Source of the DNA: Stenocarpella maydis
Lineage: Eukaryota; Ascomycota; Sordariomycetes; Diaporthales; Diaporthaceae
Assembly (NCBI GenBank): GCA_002270565.1
Contig: NQMI01000226.1
Location: forward strand, 22,582-49,292
Reading direction: 5' to 3'
DNA length: 26,711 bases
Within the stretch, counting starts at the first letter, position 1, and every line of letters starts with the position of its first letter. Positions 19,573 to 26,711 of the stretch are shown piece by piece. A program made the translations under genes and the position numbers. The notes below the pieces were generated by a model. That model was given only the letters and a program-made list of their open reading frames with translations. It searched no databases and had not been told where the DNA came from.

Positions 19573-21010
19573 ACATAAAGTTAAGGTTCTTATAGGTCTT
19601 ATATACAGCCCATTTAGTAATAATCTTCTCTCCTTTATTAATATACTAGGTCTAGAGGTAGTTAATAATTACTTTTTAGTCTAAGAACTTCTCTTAAAGG
19701 TATTATTAAGCTATAATATAAATCTTATAATTAATTAAGTACTCCATAAACTTAAGCAGGTTGAATAAAGCTTAGCGGGTATAGAGGATATCCTTTAGAT
19801 TAGGGACCTTTACGGGTATTATGGCCTTATTTCTCCTTAGCGCATTAAGTAAGGCTAGATCTAGGCTCTCTTCCTTATCTGCTTCTTCCTCCTTATCTAC
19901 TACTATTGCTTATAGCTTCTTCTATTTCTTTTTAATATATAGAGTAATATTTATATTAATATAGAAGATATATAGTTAATAGTATACCTAGGGGAATTTA
20001 TACTTAAGAGCATTAATTAGAGCAGTATTATAGTTAGTTATATAGATTATTAGCTTATTGGCTTAGTAATAGTAAAGGAGCTCATAAACTTACTTAAGAA
20101 GCTACTGGAAGTTAGATTCCTTCTTACTATTAATAACACCTTAGAATAGGGGCAGATTCTTCCTTATATAGGTTATATAAGTACCTTAAAAGTATAACAT
20201 CTTCTTATTATTTATTAAGTATATATAGTTTATAGATAGGCACTATATAAAGTAATTCTCTTGGATTTATACTATCTACTTATTTATATACTAGAAGATA
20301 CTTATAATATTATTCTTACTATCTATAGTAAAGCAGTATTAATATCCCTTCTTCTTAAGTAGATCTAATAAGACTTATATTGAAGTATAGATTCCTTACT
20401 TCTACTTATACTAACGTACTAGCTAATCCTTTATAGTATTTAGTCCTTTAATTATATTTGGATACTACTATTAGAGTGCTAATTCAAGCTTCTTTAGCTT
20501 GGCCATTAATGGGTCTTAGGCTATATAAGAGAGGAAATTGCACTAAGCTTCTATTAGATTTATCTAGCTATGCTAGGCTTCACTAACTTCTTAAGAACTA
20601 TAAGAATAATGCTTTAGGTTATTAATACGGAGGACCTATCTGCTAGTAGTCTTCTTAATATAATAGGCAAGCGCTAACTAGCTACAGTTAATCTTAATTG
20701 AAGAGGAATTTATTATTATAGCGCTAGCACATTTAGTACCGCAGCAATACTATAAATAGGCATACCTAGGGCTAGAATCCTCCTTTACTATTATATAACT
20801 AGCTTGCTTTATAGCCTTATCTAAATTAGCCTTAAGCTCCTTATAGGTGTTATATCTATTATGGAAAAATTTCAGGTAGTTAGGAGGTCAGAAAAGTGCT
20901 AGAAGTCAGTTATTTGCAGTAGTAATTAGGTAGTTCTAGGTGTAATAATCTACTTGCTATTACTCCTTAAGGTAGGTATAGTTGGGCACTAGCGCTATTA
21001 CTATAATACT
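19573..21010 (-). pseudogene. Mutator-like (MULE) transposase remnant, C-terminally broken by LTR
   Basis: Minus-strand transposase of the MULE group, reading from about 21010 down to 19573. The N-terminal part resembles the FAR1-type zinc-binding region: KYNTYKELKANLDKAIKQAS, then SSPRYAYL, KCASA, SSSIKINCS and AYYIKKTTSR followed by VLRINNLKHYYS. The catalytic DDE domain shows GVINSKKESNFQ, VYELLYYY, then YITNYNTALINALKYKFP. The last corresponds to the usual 'VTDRELALMNAL...FP' block with Asp read as Asn. A decayed H-x-x-H helix follows (YIFYINININ). The C-terminal part ends at KWAVYKTYKNLNF next to the LTR, just where the 'TSRVE' block would follow. Stops of the RIP type are frequent. No terminal inverted repeats were found. 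Confidence 0.7.
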
Positions 21011-22140
21011 AGAAAATTCAATTCTAATAAATAAAGATACATTTCTAATGGTAAGACGATTAATTGCAAGAGGGATTTAGTCTATATCGCATATAGTAGG
21101 TGGTTAGCGAGGGAGTGTTGTCTAGTAGCAGAAGGAGGATTGGCAGGTCTGCAGGTTAGGGGCATAAAAAGCACTTGGTGTGGGTGGTGCGTGTATAAGC
21201 TGACGTTGAATGGAGCGCTCTGATTGGTCGGTGGGTACTTGTTGCCCTGTACCCTCCGTTTTTTGCCCTGCAAATATCCGATCTCATAAAAAAAGCACGA
21301 TAGCTAAACTTTAAGCAGAATACTAATGGACCTGTTAAGTATATTTCGGTAATACCTTATAAGGCGTCTTTGCAGCTTAGAAATTACCAAGTACCTGGGT
21401 ATATTCGGTATCATACGCGGCGTTCGGGTTGCACGCCGCGCAGGGGGCTGGCCAGCACCATCACGGCTGTTACCGCAACAAATTTCTCAGCTAGCCAGCC
21501 TTGCATCATAGTGATCAGCCGATTTTCCCAATGTCGGCGGCGGCGGGCTACTACGGCAGATCCATCTCGAAGTCAAAGCCAGCCCAAAGCTAAGCAGAGT
21601 AAAGAAACCGCGGCATTCTATCCCATAGCAAAGTCTACACACAGGGAAGAAACTGCAGGGTTCAATATACAAAATCTGAGGATGGAGTAGGCGAGCAAGA
21701 GCTTCCCCCCAGCCGTTGTAAACCTCCGTGCAGCAGCTTAGCGTTGATATCTCTCACCGACCGACCGGCGTGCCGGCACGGCCTGAGGCTCACACTAACT
21801 CACCCTCCGCCCTGATGATTCATGGCTGCTTTGAGGCCAGGCCGCGTCGGTCTCGCGCTTACAACTGCCCTCTCTCTGCATGCCCCACCTTTGTCGTCGA
21901 AAAAAACGCCCAACGAGATGCGCCTTGACAGCTGGGCTGCCGCATTGAGAGCGCGGCCTGGGTTCACGTCATGAGCAACTCACCCAGGCCCAAGCACTTG
22001 GTTGGCCCTCCGCAGATGATCGCGCGATGCACAACCGCAGTCACCATGTCATATGATGCTCATGACTTGTCCCCTCTCCGGGGTTGTGATGACGGGCGCC
22101 CGATGACATCGCCAAACAGGACTCTTGCTGGCGTCATGAA
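21011..22140. other. Transition from AT-rich to normal DNA, no supported gene
   Basis: Base composition changes to about half GC from about 21100. The region around 21170-21270 may be the 5' flank of the MULE (a CCAAT box on the minus strand at about 21210-21219). Several 60-100 codon frames exist here but none shows a domain, and their composition does not suggest coding. The stretch 21900-22140 is the distal promoter of the small gene at 22298. Confidence 0.45.
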
Positions 22141-22297
22141 TGTGTATATAAGCCCACAGCATCCTCCTCCTCCAACATTACTTTTTTGTTTTTCAGAGCT
22201 CAACTCACCTTGTCATCTCAGGCATCAACTTGATCACAAACAAATTCACCTTTTCGCACTTCTCAGTCAGCCCGATCCCCCAGCCACACCTTCAGAA
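22141..22297 (+). promoter_or_regulatory. Promoter and 5' UTR of the small repeat-protein gene
   Basis: A TATA box (gtatataagcc, TATA at 22145-22148) lies about 150 bases before the ATG. CT-rich sequence (catcctcctcctccaac) and ttgtttttcag follow. The remaining 100 bases are CA/CT-rich with no ATG before 22298, as in highly expressed fungal genes. Confidence 0.6.
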
Positions 22298-22662
22298 ATG
22301 TCTGACTACAAGCCCACTGGTAAACCATCCCACCCACCGCGCGTGCCCCAACACATGCTGACACTCCCCACAGAGCACGACGGCCTCAAGCAGGACGGAA
22401 CCCCCGACAAGCGCATTGGCACTGGGCGTGAGTGGGAACCGGCCTGATGCCTACAAGCCCCCGGGATCGATCCACATTACTAAACCTCCCCCCAACAGAG
22501 TTTGCCCAGGGCAAGGTGGACCCGCACGAGGCCGGCGCCCAGGGCGGGAAGGCCAGCGGCACCTCGGAAGGCGCGAGCGCCGGCGCCGGTGACTACAAGC
22601 CCACCGAGCATGATGGTCTCCGCAAGGACGGGAGGCCCGACGGACGTGTCAAGGCCAGTTAG
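22298..22662 (+). CDS. Small hydrophilic protein with duplicated DYKPTEHDGL motif (three exons, 79 aa)
   Basis: The exons are 22298-22319, 22374-22427 and 22499-22662. The introns are 54 and 71 bases with GTAAAC/CAG and GTGAGT/CAG borders, and the TAG stop is at 22660. The spliced protein is very polar, has no membrane segment or signal peptide, and contains two copies of one motif. The N-terminal copy is DYKPTEHDGLKQDGTPDKRI. The C-terminal copy is DYKPTEHDGLRKDGRPDGRV. Between them is an Ala/Gly/Ser-rich linker with FAQGKVDPHEAGAQGGKAS, which resembles the KGG-type repeats of stress- and conidiation-induced small proteins. Both introns interrupt the N-terminal copy region and exon 3 carries the linker and second copy. 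Function unknown; a stress or sporulation role is inference. The intron structure restores a perfect first motif copy, which supports the model strongly. Confidence 0.8.
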
Positions 22663-23184
22663 GCTGGCGGTGTGTTCTGAAATGGAGCGAGACGCCCGTG
22701 GTGAGGCACTGTGTTTGTGTTAGATGCTAGCAGCTGTACGTCTGGTGAAAACGGAGTCCCGGCCCATCTTGTATCGTCCCCAGCGCCCAGGCGCACCTTG
22801 GGCTCTGCCCCCGAGCCCAAGGTTACTCCCAGTGAGCTCAGCTGTTAGCAAACATTTTATGTGGTCCACAGCTTTCCCCTACTGTCGTGTGACACTTAAT
22901 TCTACAGCCCCGGGATATGGCTATGGACTTGTATAGGCTACATAGATACCCGCCGTACCTGCTCAGGCCGCTTCGGCAACGGATCTCGGGTGCAAAGTAA
23001 AGTCAAGTTCTAGCGACCGAGGTGCGTTTGTTGAAAAATTTGGGTATGGTCGGAAGAGGGGTTGGGTGATGATAGGGTTTAGTCCGTATTCTGGTACTCA
23101 CTCGGCCAGGAGAGGGATCTGGGCATCGAACTTCGAGCGGTACACCACGGCTCTGTCGGCTAGCCCTCCTGTGTACCCGACTGA
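22663..23184. other. Intergenic DNA, 3' UTR of the small gene at its start
   Basis: Normal GC content and no supported gene. The 23066-23184 part could contain more of the HET-type remnant that follows, but no frame gives a convincing match. Confidence 0.4.
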
Positions 23185-23779
23185 ATACTTGAACTTGTTA
23201 CACACCTCAAGGAATACCCAAGCCCCAATACAGACTTCGAAGCATTCTGGCAGACCCTGGTGGCTGGACTGGATGAAAGACAGGCCCTTCAAACGCCCGG
23301 ATTCATCCGCGGAGGTCTTCAGTTAACCCCCTTGATCTGACCACTGGGGGGCAGGGTTCAATCTCAGGCCAGACTTACACGCGCCGTTAAAAGGCTACCA
23401 AAAAGGCAGGGGTGGGCTCGAAAGGCCATGGCCAATGCGACAAGGAACCGCCGGGTGGGTGGCACTGCCAACGGGCGCATTAGGCTGCTGTTTCCGGAAG
23501 ACACGCGGGCCAGGGCCGGGGTCTTCGTTCTGCACGACTGCCACGTAGTTGCCGGTCGTCCTGAGACCTCGAGACGACTACAAGTCCGAGCTTTTTGGTG
23601 AATGCCATGTGCATGGGATCATGAGAGGGGAGGGTATTGGTCCGGGCCCGGATTTGCTGGATATCGTGCTTGCTCGACGGGTGCAAGCGGTGCTGTACAA
23701 ACCTTTTTCTTCACTAGTAGTTGTTCCATGGTATGCTCAGTCCTGGACAGGCCTCCGTCTCAAGTGTTCTCAAGAATAG
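23185..23779 (+). pseudogene. C-terminal remnant of a HET-type heterokaryon incompatibility protein
   Basis: A plus-strand frame from 23185 reads LELVTHLKEYP, then FEAFWQTLVAGLD, a TGA at 23338, then WARKAMANATRNRR, NGRIRLLFPEDTRA and GVFVLHDCHV. After a one-base shift near 23548 it continues in another frame as PVVLRPRDDYK, LFGECHVHGIMRGEGIGPG, ending at a TAG at 23777-23779. The blocks FW(R/Q)TL, 'TxxGRxGLxP..ARxGD.V.VL', 'VP.VLRP' and 'GE(C/A)YVHGIM.GEA' in this order are typical of the C-terminal half of fungal HET proteins. The HET domain itself (N-terminal) is not found upstream. A stop, a frameshift and the missing N-terminus make it a pseudogene. Base composition is normal, so decay here is not by RIP. 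Confidence 0.6.
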
Positions 23780-24858
23780 CAATCTCCCAACTGGATAGAG
23801 CCAGGATCTGGCAAAACAATATCGTAAAATATGTTAGACCTTGGCAGAATGTAAGTATATCTAAGTATAAAATGATACAAAGAGGATTTAATACCATAAG
23901 TTAAAAATAAGTAAATACTAACTTTAATTTAATTTAATAATAACATCATTATCCGTTTTCAATATAATATTCAGAAAACTTAAACATATTGCCTAGGCAT
24001 AATAGTTATTTGTGAGCTATTTGCTTGTATGATATTCTTTAAACCATTATTTTATAGTTTTTATAAAATTCCTCTAGGCATTCATGCTTCCCGTGGTCTC
24101 CTGTTGTCCTTAGTGAAGCGAGGTGAGTTCTCCATGCTGCGTGGATGTCTTGGCCGAATCGCATTCTGACACATTTCGGTGCAGTCTACCCCATCACGTG
24201 TTATTTAGACCTGAAGCCGGGAAGCAATACATGTCATCGTTTACACGTCCTTGCATAATTTCCAAGGAAGGCGTGATTCACACTTTAGGCGGGAATACTG
24301 GAGCCTGAAAAGCTGCACAACTTTAAAAAAAAAAAAGCCACCGGCCACTATGGTCTGTCACACTGCGCGCTGCGGGGGCGTGTATCCTCCTGTGCGATAT
24401 CCAGGTTGAATGCAGGCTACAGCCTATAGTACCCCTGAAATATGACCACACCGCTTACTGGCCATTCTCGGCCGCGTCACGAGGGGCAAAAGTGCTGACC
24501 GATGGCGTTGGATGGCCTGTCTGCGCTGCGCCCGGGATGTGCTGAAGCCGGCCAGGTCTTGACCGAGACCGACGTGTGTTGGCCCGACAAGACGGAATTC
24601 TGGTCAGTCTGTCACACCGTGCCAATTAAGACGAACCCGGCAGGGTTACTCGCAGCGGCCCGAGTTGGGGGGGCTCCGATAGCGGTCACAAGCGCACAGG
24701 TGTGCCGCTGGTCTTAGCATCGATATACATATCCCCCCAGGCGGCCTGGCAACCCTGACGCTCTCCTGGATATCACCAGTTTACCTTTTCATTAACCACA
24801 TTGCAGAATCAGCCAGACCAGGATGATTGAGCACTAGACCGCCACATCGTAATCCATC
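23780..24858. other. Intergenic DNA with an AT-rich island
   Basis: 23830-24075 is a sharply AT-rich island in otherwise balanced DNA and may be a small repeat remnant; no inverted repeats were found. The rest (24080-24858) has normal GC, a run of twelve or so As at 24325-24336, and short frames without domain signals. The last 100 or so bases are probably the promoter or 5' UTR of the zinc-finger gene. Confidence 0.4.
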
Positions 24859-25107
24859 GTGATCTGTCAAATCGTTGTATCAACACTCACCCCAGGGCAG
24901 TCCCAGGACTGGTGCAAACATCGACGGCAAACTGAGGTCTTGATCTCAAATTACATTCTTCCACAAGGCCAGACACCACCTCGTCTATTTTGCTTACCAA
25001 GGAGGATTGCTGACTCTCGCGAGCAGATGTGGCTGATCGGCGCGCTCATCTCTCAGTTCCACGGGTTCGCGACGTCCACCCTGCCTCATAGAACCTCGTC
25101 CTGCGCA

Positions 25108-26112
25108 ATGGAAGAAGACAACCCATCGCTAGACGACTGGGAGCAAATACCAAGATTATTTCCCGAGGATATTGCGAAGCCAATCCAGAGGGCCGAGATC
25201 CGTCAGACCCCTGAGCATCGCGGCGGTGACGCAGCAAGGGCAGCAGGTCGGCCGCCACGGGGTGACATGAAGTCCTGCGAGGCCGAGAATGAGCCCCAGG
25301 ACTTCCTGTCAGTAGGTGAATCGCCAGCCAGAGGGATCCAGGCCCCAGATGTGGCCTCGATTGCGAAAGAGCTCGTGGCCGTCGCCGTGGAGCAATTTCT
25401 GGCCTGGCGCCAGGGACAACTCAACAGATCCTTCGCCTCAGGGCCAAGAGAGTATGGAGAGCCACCGGATCTCACGACACCAGCCGAGCAGCTCCCAGCT
25501 GTTACAGCTAGCCCCGCGGGCGGGGCCCTAGTCCCAGTCGGAACGGCAAGATTCTTGGCCTGTCCTTTGTATATCCGGAACGACAAGTACTCAGAGTGCG
25601 TAACAAGGCACTACCTCCCTACCATCGAGGATGTGCGGGAACATGTCATCTGCGTGCATCGCCGGCGGATGTTCTGTCCCGTTTGTAAGGAGGAGTTCTC
25701 ATCAGCCCGGGATCGAGACGCACACATCCGCCTCCGCACCTGCCACCTGAACACGTCAGCCAGCCCGGAAGGAATCACAGATAGCCAGGAAGAGATGCTT
25801 GAGTGTGAGGGCGAGTCACCCCTGTGCGAGGAACAGCAGTGGTTTCGTATCTGGGACATAATATTTCCGCACGTCGACCGCCCGTCCTCGGCTTTTTACA
25901 CGGCCGAGCGGGAAGTCAGCGTGTGTGCTTTTCGGCAGTTCTGGACGCAGGCTGGCGAGGAGCTAGTCACGTCTTTCCTTGAAGAGAACCACTATGAGGA
26001 CTGCAACATCAAGACCGAGGAGAGGACATTTGAGGCCATCTATGACCTTGTAGAGGAGACGGTGGCGGACAGGATATTTGGCGGCGCCGACGCCATGGCG
26101 GTCGAGCAATAA
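25108..26112 (+). CDS. Fungal C2H2-type zinc-finger protein of unknown function (334 aa)
   Basis: The frame is open from 24859, but the ATG at 25108 (MEEDNPSLDDWEQIP) is preferred: it has a purine at -3 and the acidic start is typical, whereas the upstream extension looks like translated UTR. An acidic, low-complexity N-terminal half is followed by a zinc-binding module. It comprises FLACPLYIRND with C152 and C164, then H179 and H184 in DVREHVICVH, then C190-P-V-C193, H206 and C212. This is the layout of a group of ascomycete proteins in which 'ACP.YKR....C' is followed by 'H..R.H....YC..C...F....H.R...C'. The tail also fits that group: EEMLE, then EEQQWFRIWDIIFPHVDRPSS and a helical end with EELVTSFLEE. 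The protein is probably nuclear and DNA- or protein-binding; that is inference. No intron is needed in this model. Confidence 0.75.
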   Translation: MEEDNPSLDDWEQIPRLFPEDIAKPIQRAEIRQTPEHRGGDAARAAGRPPRGDMKSCEAENEPQDFLSVGESPARGIQAPDVASIAKELVAVAVEQFLAWRQGQLNRSFASGPREYGEPPDLTTPAEQLPAVTASPAGGALVPVGTARFLACPLYIRNDKYSECVTRHYLPTIEDVREHVICVHRRRMFCPVCKEEFSSARDRDAHIRLRTCHLNTSASPEGITDSQEEMLECEGESPLCEEQQWFRIWDIIFPHVDRPSSAFYTAEREVSVCAFRQFWTQAGEELVTSFLEENHYEDCNIKTEERTFEAIYDLVEETVADRIFGGADAMAVEQ

Positions 26113-26711
26113 AGCGGGCTTCAACTGAGAAGTTGCACAGGGGATCCGCCCTGCTTGGGAATATCGGTAAGCATGACTATCTGTACTGTTGGGTTCCTCT
26201 ACTATCCTGGAGCGATAATTAGTGTCCAAGAAGGACAGCGGGCAGTGTGTCTCTTGTGTGCATTGACGAGTATGCCTGATGAATTGGAGGGAGTGGCTAT
26301 CGCGCCGTGTTACAAGCTGCTCAGGCCTAGTATGGCAAGACGCTGTGGCGGTGTGCAAGTTTCAGGCGGTTTTTGTCGTTGTTGGTGCTTTCATCGTACG
26401 CTCATGACAGTCGCAGGGGGGGGGGGGCCATCAGAATGGGTCATGAGGACATAAACTGGCCTCTCCCTTTCTATCAGTATCTAGTTACTGTGTCCCAAAC
26501 CACGATCCAGGCCAGCATCTTCCATGCTCCGTCAGCCGTGTGAACAATCCAAGGTGACTTGAAATTGGAACAGCACATGGCTACAATACGGGTATCGTGC
26601 AAATCTCCGAGGGCCTCCCTAATCACTTCCCCTCCATTCAAGGACCAATACTCACCCCCAATATCAATGAAAGCGCACAAGGAAAGAAAAATGGAAAGGA
26701 AAGGAAAAAAA
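26113..26711. other. 3' flank of the zinc-finger gene, no supported gene
   Basis: Contains the 3' UTR, a run of eleven or so Gs at 26416-26427 and short frames on both strands without recognisable domains. A 68-codon minus-strand frame (26474-26680) continues towards the window edge and could be the end of a neighbouring gene, but nothing in it is diagnostic. The window ends in purine-rich sequence (ggaaaggaaaggaaaaaaa). Confidence 0.4.

Noticed and set aside
21370..21690. Plus-strand frame of 106 codons in normal-GC DNA
   Set aside because: No domain, low-complexity Arg/Ser/Thr composition, no splice or promoter context; not distinguishable from chance.
21971..22447. Plus-strand frame of 158 codons
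   Set aside because: Runs through the promoter, 5' UTR, exon 1, intron 1 and exon 2 of the small repeat-protein gene; the spliced model explains the sequence far better.
23098..23292. Minus-strand frame followed by a perfect GTGAGT donor, looking like an exon
   Set aside because: The plus strand of the same DNA carries HET-type blocks in a longer consistent reading; the splice-like site is a coincidence.
24502..24717. Plus-strand frame of 71 codons
   Set aside because: No recognisable motif, no conserved-looking context; could not be supported.
25203..25586. Minus-strand frame of 127 codons
   Set aside because: Antisense to the zinc-finger gene; shadow from GC-rich codon bias.
26474..26680. 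Minus-strand frame of 68 codons near the right edge
   Set aside because: Could be the end of a neighbouring gene, but no family motif and the window stops; insufficient evidence for a gene call.

Overview
This window looks like a piece of a filamentous ascomycete (Pezizomycotina, probably Sordariomycetes) nuclear genome. Short introns with fungal-type splice sites and a HET-type gene remnant support that. So does the alternation of GC-balanced gene islands with a long AT-rich block. In that block nearly every transposon reading frame carries TAG/TAA/TGA where CAG, CAA or TGG is expected. That is the signature of repeat-induced point mutation (RIP). All family calls come from reading motifs by eye; no database search was run.

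Layout. 1-780 is AT-rich and contains a Tc1/mariner-like MITE with long inverted repeats flanked by TA (195-621). 828-1536 is a two-exon gene for a 2H-family cyclic phosphodiesterase (CPD1-like), with a problematic exon junction. 1537-2309 is anonymous. 2310-4544 holds reverse-strand LTRs of one family around an assembly gap (NNN, 2956-2958), including a much-shortened copy of the LTR element. 4545-5174 is AT-rich and unassigned. 5175-8255 is the 5' part of a Ty3/gypsy element (element 1: LTR, gag, protease, reverse transcriptase), cut off inside reverse transcriptase. 8256-19572 is bounded by two same-orientation LTRs of the family seen at 2310 and 3897. It reads as one 11.3 kb element (element 2): long leader with a 186-bp duplication, gag-like region, protease, reverse transcriptase, RNase H and integrase, and then two extra plus-strand reading frames before the 3' LTR. 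The second of these resembles Ulp1/SENP-type (C48) cysteine peptidases. 19573-21010 is a minus-strand Mutator-like (MULE) transposase broken by the 3' LTR.

From about 21.0 kb the base composition returns to normal. 22298-22662 is a small three-exon gene for a hydrophilic repeat protein (79 aa). 23185-23779 is a frameshifted C-terminal remnant of a HET-type incompatibility protein. 25108-26112 is an intact gene for a fungal zinc-finger protein (334 aa). The rest is intergenic.

The most interesting feature is element 2. A Ty3/gypsy-type pol is followed by two accessory frames, one with His, Asp(now Asn) and Cys in the order expected of a Ulp1-like protease. The reverse-strand partial copy (2959-3896) independently links the end of that frame to the same polypurine tract and LTR. 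This argues that the protease-like frame belongs to the element and is not a chance neighbour.
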